Assembly: GCA_016218905.1 (NCBI GenBank)
Contig: JACRCS010000488.1
Coordinates: 1-12,473, forward strand
DNA from: Deltaproteobacteria bacterium
Lineage (GTDB): Bacteria > Desulfobacterota_C > Deferrisomatia > Deferrisomatales > JACRMM01
DNA length: 12,473 bases
Direction: 5' to 3'
Positions 6,288 to 12,473 of the stretch are shown here, piece by piece; position 1 is the stretch's first letter, and each line of letters opens with the position of its first letter. The translations under genes were made by a program, and so were the position numbers. Below the pieces are notes generated by a model. That model made no database searches and was not told the DNA's origin. It was given only the letters and a program-made list of their open reading frames with translations.

Positions 6288-7463
6288 ATGAACGACATGG
6301 ATTCGTTCAACTCCCTCGTCATAGCAGGCTCGGGGTTCATGGGACAGGGGATCGCCCGAGCGGCGCTCGCCGCGGGGTTCTCGTCCATCGTCCTGCATGA
6401 CCGCGATGCGGCGGTGCTCGAAAGGGCCCGCGCGAGCGTCGCCGAGCGCCTGAACGCGCCGAGGAGCACGCCTTCCGTCCGGATCTCCACGGAGCGGGAT
6501 CTCGCCGCTGCCGTGGACGGCGCCGACTTCGTCATCGAGGCGGCGCCCGAGGTGCTGGAGGTGAAGCAGGAGATCTTCCGGACTCTGGCGCGCTCCGCGC
6601 CGGCCCGGTGCGTCCTCGCGACGAACACCTCCACGATGAGCATCGACGAGATCGCGGCAGCCTGCGAGGCCCGCGACCGCGTCATCGGGATGCACTTCTT
6701 CGTCCCTGAATCGTCGCGTCTCGTCGAGATCACCCGAGGTTCCCACACCTCGGGCGCGACGCTCGAGAGGACGCTGGCCCTCGCGGAACGGATGCCATGC
6801 AGTGACGGGACGCGCCTCACGGTCGTGCTCGACCGGTGGCGTCCCGGGTTCGTGGTCAATCGGTCGACCGCTCCGGTGGTGGCCTACCTGAACTTGGTCG
6901 TCGACCGGGCCGCGGAGAAGGGCGTGAAGCCCGAGCATCTCGACGCGCAGGTGGAGCCGCTCGTCCCGGGCTTCTACAAGACGATGGACTTCATCGGACT
7001 CGACGTCGTCTACCGGACCTGCGTCTCGTTCGCAGCGACGCTCTCACCGGACCTGGGCCCGGGGAGGGTCCTTTCGGAGCGGGTCCGGAGAGGGCAGCGG
7101 GGCAAGAAGAGCGGCGAGGGGTTCTATCGGTACGTCAACGGCGAGCCGGTGATCGAGGGGGGAGGACCGGCGCACCCCGACGCGACGCTCGGGATCGATC
7201 TCGAACTCGTGATGGCCCTGCAGTTCAACGAGTGCTGCAGGATCGTGGAGGAGCGACTCCTCCCCGATTTCAGCCGCATCGACGAGTACATCGCCGGCGC
7301 GATCGGCGGCCCTGGACCGTGCGCGATGGGGTTCGAGCGTCACCGCGAGTGGTGCACGCGCCTCGACGAGCTCTCCCGGGAGGTCGCCAAGCCGTACTTC
7401 GCCCCGTGCAAGCGGATGAGGGAAGGCGCCTTCGGGCGGGGAAGCGAGGTCGGCCGAGGATGA
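6288..7463 (+). CDS. 3-hydroxyacyl-CoA dehydrogenase
   Basis: This 391-residue protein has an N-terminal Rossmann domain with GSGFMGQGIA (GxGxMGxGI), an acidic residue after strand two (VLHDRD), DFVIEAAPE (80-88) and ATNTSTMSIDEIA (111-123). His136 (GMHFFVP) and Glu147 (RLVEITRG) form the catalytic pair. The first C-terminal domain has the MDFIGLD and GKKSGEGFYRY signatures; the second, truncated-looking 3HCDH domain runs from about residue 300 to 380. It oxidises a 3-hydroxyacyl-CoA to the 3-oxo form with NAD+. The usual HFFNP motif reads HFFVP, so a normally conserved Asn is replaced. AAGAGGA at 6275-6281 with six-base spacing selects the ATG at 6288; an alternative ATG lies at 6270. It lies 26 bp after the reductase gene and overlaps the SDR gene by 4 bp. 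Confidence 0.83.
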   Translation: MNDMDSFNSLVIAGSGFMGQGIARAALAAGFSSIVLHDRDAAVLERARASVAERLNAPRSTPSVRISTERDLAAAVDGADFVIEAAPEVLEVKQEIFRTLARSAPARCVLATNTSTMSIDEIAAACEARDRVIGMHFFVPESSRLVEITRGSHTSGATLERTLALAERMPCSDGTRLTVVLDRWRPGFVVNRSTAPVVAYLNLVVDRAAEKGVKPEHLDAQVEPLVPGFYKTMDFIGLDVVYRTCVSFAATLSPDLGPGRVLSERVRRGQRGKKSGEGFYRYVNGEPVIEGGGPAHPDATLGIDLELVMALQFNECCRIVEERLLPDFSRIDEYIAGAIGGPGPCAMGFERHREWCTRLDELSREVAKPYFAPCKRMREGAFGRGSEVGRG

Positions 7464-8260
7464 GCGCGTTTCCACAGAAGCGGCGCGCCCTCATCACCGG
7501 TGCTACGAGCGGCATCGGCGAGGCCTACGCCCACGCGCTGGCGAGGCGGGGATACGACCTCCTCCTCACCGGCCGCAGGCGGCACTTGATCGAGAGGGTC
7601 GGGAAGCAGATCGAAGAGACGTGCCAGGTCGAGGCCGAGGTGGTCACCGTCGAGCTGTCGGACGCGGACGCTCTCGGCGGACTCGTCGAGAAGATCGAGG
7701 CGGGCGGGCCGATCGAGGTGCTGGTGAACAACGCCGGCTTCACCACCAAGGGCCTCTATCACGGCCAGGACATCGCCCAGCAAGAGAACATGGTCCGCGT
7801 GCACGCGATCGCGATGATGCGGCTCACCCACGCCGTCCTCCCCGGGATGCTCGAGCGGAGATCCGGGACCATCATCAACGTAGCTTCGATCCAGGCGGTA
7901 ACTCCCATGTCTCTGAACACGACGTACTGCTCGGTGAAGGCGTTCATGAGGAACTTCTCCCTCTGCCTCCACACGGAGGTCAGGGATTCCGGGGTGAAGG
8001 TCCAGTGTGTGCTCCCGGGCTTCACGCGGACGGACCTCGGGAGAACCATCGGCGTGGACATGAACGCGATGGAAGACCGGGGGATGGTCCGCTGGATGTC
8101 CCCCGCGGAGGTCGTGCGGGTCTCGTTGCGCGACCTGGAGAAGGGCAGGGTCATCAGCATCCCCGGCGCACGCAACAGGTTGCTCTATGCCCTGGCGAAG
8201 GCGCTGCCGGATCGCCTGTGGCTCGCGCTGGTTCCGGCGTTCGCGAGGAAGATGCCCTAG
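7460..8260 (+). CDS. Short-chain dehydrogenase/reductase (classical, DltE/YdfG-like)
   Basis: This 266-residue classical SDR has the cofactor motif TGATSGIG (13-20), TGRRRHL (38-43) after strand two suggesting NADP(H) preference, NNAG (90-93), and the catalytic triad Ser143 (INVAS), Tyr156 and Lys160 (YCSVK). PGFTRTDLG follows strand six. The tail, with ISIPGARNRLLYALAKALPD near residues 232-251, is common in SDRs that act on hydrophobic ketones or alcohols and may be membrane-associating. ATGA overlap with the previous gene (4 bp) indicates coupling. It probably oxidises or reduces a hydroxy/oxo group of the pathway intermediate alongside the 3-hydroxyacyl-CoA dehydrogenase; in the bbs toluene pathway the hydroxyacyl-CoA step is likewise done by SDR proteins (BbsCD). 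It is the last gene of the first operon. Confidence 0.87.
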   Translation: MSAFPQKRRALITGATSGIGEAYAHALARRGYDLLLTGRRRHLIERVGKQIEETCQVEAEVVTVELSDADALGGLVEKIEAGGPIEVLVNNAGFTTKGLYHGQDIAQQENMVRVHAIAMMRLTHAVLPGMLERRSGTIINVASIQAVTPMSLNTTYCSVKAFMRNFSLCLHTEVRDSGVKVQCVLPGFTRTDLGRTIGVDMNAMEDRGMVRWMSPAEVVRVSLRDLEKGRVISIPGARNRLLYALAKALPDRLWLALVPAFARKMP

Positions 8261-8295
8261 ATGCCCGTACGCCTGCGGTCGCGTCGAGCACGATC

Positions 8296-8325
8296 GAGGC
8301 CGCCGGATGACGGGTGCGCGGCCTC
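8296..8325 (+). terminator. GC-rich hairpin after the operon, weak terminator candidate
   Basis: GAGGCCGC (8296-8303) pairs with GCGGCCTC (8318-8325) around a 14-base loop, 35 bp past the SDR stop. No T-run follows (TCTCCG instead), so intrinsic termination would be inefficient. A Rho-dependent end or read-through into tetR cannot be excluded. Confidence 0.25.
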
Positions 8326-8382
8326 TCTCCGCCGCTTCCATCCCACTCCTCCCGGAGAGGGGCCGCGCTCTTCCCTCCCTCG

Positions 8383-8411
8383 TTGATCCCACGCAACATA
8401 GCGCATACTAT
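8383..8411 (+). promoter_or_regulatory. Promoter of the TetR-family regulator gene
   Basis: TTGATC (8383-8388) and TACTAT (8406-8411) are spaced by 17 bp, each keeping four of six consensus bases. The operator-like sequence at 8396-8413 covers the spacer and the -10 box, which fits autorepression. The start codon at 8446 is about 28 nt beyond the expected transcript start. Confidence 0.5.
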
Positions 8412-8413
8412 GT
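8396..8413. promoter_or_regulatory. TetR operator candidate 1 (ACATAG-N6-CTATGT)
   Basis: Perfect 6-bp inverted arms ACATAG and CTATGT flank CGCATA. The same framework, ACATAG-N4-TACTAT, occurs at 9065-9082 before the acyl-CoA dehydrogenase gene, with 12 of 18 bases identical and the same centre of symmetry. The two sites flank the tetR gene, so the encoded repressor is the likely binder. Being embedded in the tetR promoter it would give negative autoregulation. Confidence 0.6.
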
Positions 8414-8445
8414 GAAACAGAGATCAAAGTGCGAGGAGGGATCCC

Positions 8446-9039
8446 ATGCGAGGCGAAGGCCATGTCGGCGTGCTCGACGAGCGCGCCCGCGCCACCCGAC
8501 GGAAGATCCTGGTCGAGGCGACCAAGCTCTTCGCTCGCCAGGGGTATCACGCGACGACCGTCGCCGACCTGGCAAAGGCGATCGGGATGACCCAGGGCGC
8601 CCTGTTCCACCACTTTCCCAATAAGGAAGCCTTGCTCCATACGGTTATCGCTAGGCTGGCCCGCGGCGTGGACGAGTACAGGGCGCTCATGGAGGGCGCC
8701 TCGCCCGAGGAAGCCGTGCGCGGCGTCGTGGAGCGGATGTGCGAGCACTTTCGGCGTCAGCCCGAAGCCGCCGTCTGCCTTTCGGCGCTCGCGACCGAGT
8801 TCGCCGGCACCGACCATCCGATCCTTGCCGAGATCGAAGCTGCCTACGAGCGCTTCGTCGAGCCCTTCGCGGCCGTTCTGGCCCAGGTGCCGACTGTCGC
8901 GAACCCGAGGGCCGGAGCCATCGCCTTCATCGGCGCGGTTCAGGGCATCGGGATCCAGGGCCTCCTGCGTGGAGGCGAACCGCCCCTCGAAGAGATGGCG
9001 AGCGGCTTCCTGGGGCTGTTTGGGGTCGCTCGGGAGTAA
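8446..9039 (+). CDS. TetR/AcrR-family transcriptional regulator
   Basis: This 197-residue protein begins with a TetR DNA-binding domain: RRKILVEATKLFARQGYHAT (18-37), then TVADLAKAIGMTQGALFHHF (38-57) containing the helix-turn-helix, and the family-typical FPNKEALLHTVI. The C-terminal ~130 residues form a helical ligand-binding and dimerisation domain with no recognisable subfamily signature; neighbours suggest an acyl-CoA or aromatic/lipid acid effector. AGGAGG at 8434-8439 with six-base spacing fixes the start. Matching palindromes in its own promoter (8396-8413) and in the promoter of the next gene (9065-9082) indicate that it represses both itself and the acyl-CoA dehydrogenase/thiolase unit. 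Whether it also controls the upstream eight-gene operon is unclear, since no matching site was found near 650-870. Confidence 0.9.
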   Translation: MRGEGHVGVLDERARATRRKILVEATKLFARQGYHATTVADLAKAIGMTQGALFHHFPNKEALLHTVIARLARGVDEYRALMEGASPEEAVRGVVERMCEHFRRQPEAAVCLSALATEFAGTDHPILAEIEAAYERFVEPFAAVLAQVPTVANPRAGAIAFIGAVQGIGIQGLLRGGEPPLEEMASGFLGLFGVARE

Positions 9040-9060
9040 CGGGGCGCATGTATTTTGGAG

Positions 9061-9090
9061 TTGTACATAGTAGGTACTATCCACTATGCT
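9061..9090 (+). promoter_or_regulatory. Promoter of the acyl-CoA dehydrogenase-thiolase unit
   Basis: TTGTAC (9061-9066) and TATGCT (9085-9090), spaced 18 bp, are the best -35/-10 pair; the operator-like palindrome at 9065-9082 lies between them, the classic position for a TetR repressor. An alternative -10, TACTAT at 9075-9080, lacks a good -35 at proper distance. The leader to the ATG at 9179 would be about 80 nt. Confidence 0.45.
9065..9088. promoter_or_regulatory. TetR operator candidate 2 (ATAGTA-GG-TACTAT core)
   Basis: The core (9067-9080) is a perfect palindrome, ATAGTA-GG-TACTAT, inside the shared 18-bp framework at 9065-9082. A second, overlapping inverted pair, CATAGT (9066-9071) and ACTATG (9083-9088), could allow a second dimer to bind. 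Core letters match the site at the tetR promoter. Confidence 0.6.
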
Positions 9091-9178
9091 CCACTTCTGC
9101 CACAACCCTTGGTCCTCACCCGATCGCGGCGAGGACCTCGAACAGCGTCCCCGCAGGACGAGCGGGAAGGAGAGCAGC

Positions 9179-10930
9179 ATGACTCAGGCTTCCACGGCCG
9201 CTCCGGCGTGCCTCCAGAAGGACTATGTGAAGGGAGGCAGCTTCCTCCTCGATGCGGCCCGCCCAGAAGACGTCTTCACGCCCGAAGACTTCACCCCCGA
9301 CCAGCTCCTCTACGCAAAGACCGCCCGCCAGTTCATGGAGGCTGAGGTGATCCCCGTCTCCGACGCGATCGAGGCCAAGGACCTCGAGCTCTCGCGGCGC
9401 CTGATACGTATGGCGGGGGAGCTCGGGCTCCTGATGGGCGACGTGCCGGAGGCGTACGGGGGCCTCGGGCTCGACAAACCCTCCTGCGCCCTGATCGCGG
9501 AGAGCGTCAGCGGCCAAGGATCCTTCCAGACCATGGCCATGGCCCACACCGGGATCGGTACGCTGCCGATCGTCTACTACGGGACCGAAGCCCACAAACA
9601 GAAGTACCTTCCGGGCCTGGCGGACGGCTCCCTGATCGGAGCCTACGCCCTCACCGAACCTTCGTCCGGCTCCGACGCCCTGAGCGCCCGTACCAAGGCG
9701 GTCCTCTCAGCGGACGGCAGCCACTTCGTCCTGAACGGAACGAAGCAGTTCATCACGAACGCCGGTTTCGCGGACGTCTTCACGGTCTTTGCCAAGATCG
9801 ACGGCGACAAGTTCACCGGCTTCGTGGTCGAGCGGGGCACGCCGGGCCTCAAGATCGGCCCCGAGGAGCACAAGCTCGGCATCCGAGGCTCCACGACCAC
9901 TACGGTGATTCTCGAGGACGCCCTAGTTCCCGCGGAAAACGTCCTCGGGGAAATCGGCAAGGGGCACAAGATCGCCTTCAACATCCTCAACATCGGCCGT
10001 TTCAAGCTCGGGATGGGCGCTGTCGGAGGGGCCAAGCGGGCCCTGGAGGCGGCGCTCGCCTACACGCTTGAGCGCAAGCAGTTCGGCCGCCGTCTAGCGG
10101 ATTTCGGGGCCATTCGCGAGAAGCTCGCCGAGATGTACGTGCGCATCTACGCCGCCGAGTCCATGGCCTACCGGACCGCGGGGCTGATCGAGCAACTCCT
10201 CGGCGCAAATGCGGACCGGTACGAGGAGGCGGGGCTTCAGGCGATCGAGGAGTACAGCATCGAGTGCGCCATGGTGAAGGTCCACTGCAGTGAGGCCCTC
10301 GACTTCGTGGTCGACGAGACGGTCCAGTGCCTCGGCGGATACGGCTTCTGCGCCGAGTACCCCGCCGAGCGCTACTACCGCGACAGCCGGATCAACCGAA
10401 TCTACGAAGGGACGAACGAGGTCAACCGCCTTCTCGTCCCGACCATGCTCCTGCGAAAGGCGGCTTCCGGTGAGCTCGAGCTCGCCGGCAGCGCACCGGA
10501 GGCGTCAGGCGGGCATCTTGCGGCCGAGCAGCACATCGTTGCGAACCTGAAGAGGATCGCCCTCTCCGTGCTGTGCTTTGCGGGCGCGAAGTACGGAAAG
10601 GCGATTGCAGGCGAGCAGGCGATTCTCCTTCGGCTCGCCGACCTGGTGACCCTCGCGTTCACCGCCGAGTCCGCCCTGCTGCGTGCCCGCAAGGAGGTGG
10701 ACCGGCGTGGCGAGGCAGGGGCGGCGCTCCCGGTGGCGGCGGCCAGAGCCGCGTGCGAAGCGGCGATAGACCGGGCCGAGAGCCTCGCCCGCCGGTGCCT
10801 CGTGGCCATGGGAGCCGAGGACGGCCTCGCCGAGCTCTGCAGACTGACCGCCCGCCGGCCGGCCGACGTTCTGGCGGTCCAGGCCGGGATCGCGGCGAAG
10901 CTCGTGGAGCTGGAGAGAGTGGTCCTGTAG
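9179..10930 (+). CDS. Acyl-CoA dehydrogenase with a C-terminal extension (VLCAD-like)
   Basis: At 583 residues this protein is about 200 longer than a short/medium-chain enzyme. The N-terminal helical domain spans about 40-155. The FAD-binding signatures are [20 protein letters not shown] (155-174) and [11 protein letters not shown] (191-201). The C-terminal helical domain includes [21 protein letters not shown] (299-319) and [21 protein letters not shown] (378-398). Glu410 in [11 protein letters not shown] is at the catalytic base position of medium-chain acyl-CoA dehydrogenase. Residues about 430-583 form an extra helical domain as in VLCAD/ACAD9-type enzymes, which act on long or bulky acyl-CoAs at the membrane. 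It uses FAD and passes electrons to ETF. AAGGAG (9167-9172) with six-base spacing selects the ATG at 9179; an upstream in-frame ATG at 9086 lies inside the promoter region and adds non-homologous sequence. Confidence 0.88.
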   Translation: MTQASTAAPACLQKDYVKGGSFLLDAARPEDVFTPEDFTPDQLLYAKTARQFMEAEVIPVSDAIEAKDLELSRRLIRMAGELGLLMGDVPEAYGGLGLDKPSCALIAESVSGQGSFQTMAMAHTGIGTLPIVYYGTEAHKQKYLPGLADGSLIGAYALTEPSSGSDALSARTKAVLSADGSHFVLNGTKQFITNAGFADVFTVFAKIDGDKFTGFVVERGTPGLKIGPEEHKLGIRGSTTTTVILEDALVPAENVLGEIGKGHKIAFNILNIGRFKLGMGAVGGAKRALEAALAYTLERKQFGRRLADFGAIREKLAEMYVRIYAAESMAYRTAGLIEQLLGANADRYEEAGLQAIEEYSIECAMVKVHCSEALDFVVDETVQCLGGYGFCAEYPAERYYRDSRINRIYEGTNEVNRLLVPTMLLRKAASGELELAGSAPEASGGHLAAEQHIVANLKRIALSVLCFAGAKYGKAIAGEQAILLRLADLVTLAFTAESALLRARKEVDRRGEAGAALPVAAARAACEAAIDRAESLARRCLVAMGAEDGLAELCRLTARRPADVLAVQAGIAAKLVELERVVL

Positions 10931-10934
10931 GGGA

Positions 10935-10979
10935 ATAGGGCGAATGGGACCGATAGGACCCATCAGCCCCATACGTCCC
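10935..10979 (+). repeat. Five degenerate 9-bp tandem units between acyl-CoA dehydrogenase and thiolase
   Basis: Five consecutive 9-base units each begin with AT: ATAGGGCGA, ATGGGACCG, ATAGGACCC, ATCAGCCCC, ATACGTCCC. Because the units mix G-rich and C-rich ends, the stretch can also pair with itself (TGGGACC against GGACCCA). In one reading frame it would encode [11 protein letters not shown], but the thiolase start with a ribosome site lies beyond it, so it is probably untranslated. Confidence 0.5.
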
Positions 10980-11003
10980 CATAATCCTCGGTTTCCTATG
11001 CAT

Positions 11004-11009
11004 AAGGAG
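11004..11009 (+). promoter_or_regulatory. Ribosome site deciding the thiolase start
   Basis: AAGGAG lies six bases before the ATG at 11016. In-frame ATGs at 10944 and 10999 lack such a site, and the residues they add are repeat-derived, so the start at 11016 is preferred. Confidence 0.65.
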
Positions 11010-11015
11010 CCAACC

Positions 11016-12218
11016 ATGAACAGGACGGATCGGGACATCGTGCTCGTGAGCGCGTGCCGCACGCCCATCGGCAACTTCGGGGGAAGCCTCAAGGACCTGC
11101 GGGCCCATCAGCTCGCCGGAGTCGCCATGGAGGAGGCGCTGCGCCGGGCGGCGGTCGACAAGGGGGCGATCGACGACGTGATCGCCGGCGACTGCGGCCA
11201 GTGCCCGGATGAAGCGAACACCGCCCGCACGGCTGCCCTTTCGATCGGCATCCCGGTCGAGGTGCCCGCGTACACGGTGCAGAAGCAGTGCTCGTCCTCC
11301 ATGCAGGCCCTCGCGTGCGCGCGTACGCAGATCCTCGCGGGCGACGCGGAGAGCGTCCTGGTGGTCGGGACCGAGTCGATGTCCAACGCACCTTACGTGC
11401 TCCAGACCGCGCGGTGGGGCCAGCGCCTCATGCACGGCCAGCTCACCGACGCCATTTGGGAGATGCTCTACTCGGGGAGCGGCTTCGTAGGCGAGAAGCT
11501 CATCATGGGCGAGACCGCCGAGCGCCTGGCGCAGCAGTACGGCATCTCCAGGGAAGCCCAGGACGAGATCGCGCTTCGCAGCCACCGCAACGCCGAGGCA
11601 GCGACGGCGTCAGGCCGTTTCCGGGAAGAGATCGTGCCGGTGAAGCTCCCGGGCAAGAAGGGGGAGACGATCGTCCATGCGGACGAGCACATCCGGGCCG
11701 GGCTCAGTCTGGAGGAGCTCTCGAAGCTCAAACCGACCTTCCGCAAGGACGGCACGGTCACCGCGGGAAACTCCTCGGGCTTGAATGACGGCGCCGCCGC
11801 CGCAGTCGTGATGACCCGCGCCAAGGCAGCCGAGCTCGGCGCAAAGCCCCTCGCCCGGATCGTGGCCCAAGCGAGCGCCGGAGTAGACCCGACGCTCATG
11901 GGGTACGGCCCGGTCCCCGCAACCCGCAAGCTCCTCGAGCGCACGGGGCTTTCGCTTGCCGACATCGGACTCGTGGAGCTCAACGAGGCTTTTGCCGCCC
12001 AGTACCTCGCCTGCGAGCAGGGGCTCGGCCTCGATCGGGAGAAGGTCAACGTCAACGGGAGCGGCATCGGCCTGGGACATCCTGTCGGGTGCACGGGCCT
12101 ACGGATCGTCGTGAGCCTCGCCCACGAGATGCGCCGGCGCGGCGAGCGCTACGGCCTCGCAACGATGTGCGTAGGGGGCGGCATGGGGATGAGCACTCTG
12201 CTCGAACTTGAAGGCTAG
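11016..12218 (+). CDS. Classical thiolase (acetyl-CoA acetyltransferase / 3-ketoacyl-CoA thiolase)
   Basis: This 400-residue protein has complete thiolase chemistry: Cys92 in [11 protein letters not shown] is the acyl-accepting nucleophile, His355 in [12 protein letters not shown] the activating His, Cys385 in MCVGGGMG the second Cys, with ELNEAFAAQ (321-329) and [12 protein letters not shown] (251-262) also present. It starts with [19 protein letters not shown], standard for the family. It cleaves 3-oxoacyl-CoA with CoA to acetyl-CoA and a shortened acyl-CoA, completing the beta-oxidation round begun by the acyl-CoA dehydrogenase 85 bp upstream, with which it is probably co-transcribed under TetR control. 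It contrasts with the thiolase-like protein at 2366, which lacks the C-terminal Cys and has a DUF35 partner. The TAG stop coincides with the left TA flank of an inserted small mobile element. Confidence 0.9.
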   Translation: MNRTDRDIVLVSACRTPIGNFGGSLKDLRAHQLAGVAMEEALRRAAVDKGAIDDVIAGDCGQCPDEANTARTAALSIGIPVEVPAYTVQKQCSSSMQALACARTQILAGDAESVLVVGTESMSNAPYVLQTARWGQRLMHGQLTDAIWEMLYSGSGFVGEKLIMGETAERLAQQYGISREAQDEIALRSHRNAEAATASGRFREEIVPVKLPGKKGETIVHADEHIRAGLSLEELSKLKPTFRKDGTVTAGNSSGLNDGAAAAVVMTRAKAAELGAKPLARIVAQASAGVDPTLMGYGPVPATRKLLERTGLSLADIGLVELNEAFAAQYLACEQGLGLDREKVNVNGSGIGLGHPVGCTGLRIVVSLAHEMRRRGERYGLATMCVGGGMGMSTLLELEG

Positions 12219-12334
12219 TGTCCCGTGCGGTTAGTTCGTGCATCGCAACCAGCAGGACGAACGGCGGCGAATCAGCGCCGTTCGGCCAACGCAGGGGCTG
12301 AATAGCAGGAAGGAACTTCCCGAACGGGACACTA
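12216..12334. mobile_element. MITE-like element with terminal inverted repeats and TA flanks
   Basis: The ends are inverted copies: CTAGTGTCCCGTGCGG (12215-12230) against the complement of 12320-12335, CTAGTGTCCCGTTCGG, 15 of 16 identical, with weaker similarity continuing to about 26 bp. If TA is the target duplication (12216-12217 and 12333-12334), the element is 12218-12332, 115 bp, too small for a transposase. It contains a perfect hairpin, CGAACGGCG (12258-12266) with CGCCGTTCG (12276-12284). TA duplication inside CTAG suggests mobilisation by an IS630/Tc1-mariner or IS5-type transposase. It sits at the thiolase stop and leaves the TAG intact. Alternatively, it is the left end of a larger insertion sequence continuing to the right. 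Confidence 0.6.
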
Positions 12335-12348
12335 GGCGCTTAGCGCCT
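12334..12348. other. 15-bp palindrome just past the element
   Basis: AGGCGCTTAGCGCCT reads the same on both strands except for its central base. Without the inserted element it would follow the thiolase stop directly, so it may be an original 3'-end structure, though no T-run follows. It could instead be part of neighbouring mobile DNA. Confidence 0.3.
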
Positions 12349-12383
12349 CATTGAAACCAACATGTTGTCGAAGCCGGCCTCAC

Positions 12384-12473
12384 TCATGCGGCCAGCGCAA
12401 GCGTTTTGAAGGTACGGCGCATTTCACGTTGGAGGTTGTCGTAGTGGCGGTCGAGAGGATCAACCTTTTTTGG
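12384..12473 (-). CDS. C-terminal end of a minus-strand gene, possibly a transposase
   Basis: On the minus strand the frame is open from the window edge to a TGA at 12384-12386, giving 29 residues: PKKVDPLDRHYDNLQ then REMRRTFKTLALAA. The peptide is basic and helical-looking. I do not recognise the family with certainty; a transposase C-terminus is suggested by its position beside an inverted-repeat element and by a GC content visibly lower than the thiolase. It points toward the thiolase gene (convergent). The 5' part lies outside the window. A non-mobile gene ending here is possible. Confidence 0.4.
   Translation of the reverse strand, partial: PKKVDPLDRHYDNLQREMRRTFKTLALAA

Noticed and set aside
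8261..8445. A small gene between the SDR and tetR genes (a frame at 8187-8624)
   Set aside because: It overlaps both neighbours in another frame, is Arg-rich and has no ribosome site; only a hairpin and the tetR promoter/operator are supported here.
9086..9178. An extended acyl-CoA dehydrogenase N-terminus from the ATG at 9086
   Set aside because: The start falls in the predicted -10 box, has no ribosome site, and adds no family sequence; AAGGAG at 9167-9172 points to the ATG at 9179.

Overview
The window is about 12.5 kb of mostly high-GC bacterial DNA (a hand-counted line in the first operon gives about 72%). Genes are packed on the + strand with short gaps, 4-bp ATGA overlaps and good Shine-Dalgarno sites. 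Gene content (SCP2, DUF35/thiolase-like pair, old yellow enzyme, several acyl-CoA enzymes) fits an environmental heterotroph that breaks down lipid-like, cyclic or aromatic acids as CoA thioesters. High-GC Desulfobacterota, Myxococcota, Methylomirabilota/Rokubacteria or similar lineages would fit, but the sequence alone does not settle the taxon. No rRNA, tRNA or CRISPR array was seen.

Layout. (1) 1-366 is the 3' end of a phosphotriesterase-like hydrolase at about 49% GC, followed at 376-516 by the headless C-terminal remnant of a short-chain dehydrogenase. This looks like a recombination scar. (2) 517-870 is a gene-free leader with two palindromes and a sigma-70-like promoter. (3) 871-8260 is an eight-gene operon: amidohydrolase, SCP2 lipid-binding protein, thiolase-like enzyme, zinc-ribbon/OB-fold (DUF35) partner, enoyl-CoA hydratase, FMN/Fe-S old-yellow-enzyme reductase, 3-hydroxyacyl-CoA dehydrogenase and SDR oxidoreductase. 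(4) 8446-12218 holds a TetR regulator, a long acyl-CoA dehydrogenase and a classical thiolase. The tetR and acyl-CoA dehydrogenase promoters carry the same ACATAG-N4-TACTAT operator with the same centre of symmetry. (5) 12216-12334 is a small TA-flanked inverted-repeat element (MITE-like) sitting exactly at the thiolase stop codon. The window ends in the 3' end of a minus-strand gene that may be a transposase.

How the genes may work together (inference): acyl-CoA dehydrogenase, enoyl-CoA hydratase, 3-hydroxyacyl-CoA dehydrogenase or SDR, then thiolase give a complete beta-oxidation-type sequence. The thiolase-like/DUF35 pair resembles the architecture of benzoylsuccinyl-CoA thiolase (BbsAB) and the steroid side-chain aldolase (Ltp2-ChsH2), so it may cleave an unusual branched or cyclic acyl-CoA. 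The old-yellow-enzyme reductase could handle conjugated double bonds, and the amidohydrolase could decarboxylate or hydrolyse a ring-derived intermediate. No CoA ligase or CoA transferase is in the window, so substrate activation must be encoded elsewhere. The TetR protein probably senses a pathway acyl-CoA or acid and represses itself and the acyl-CoA dehydrogenase/thiolase unit.
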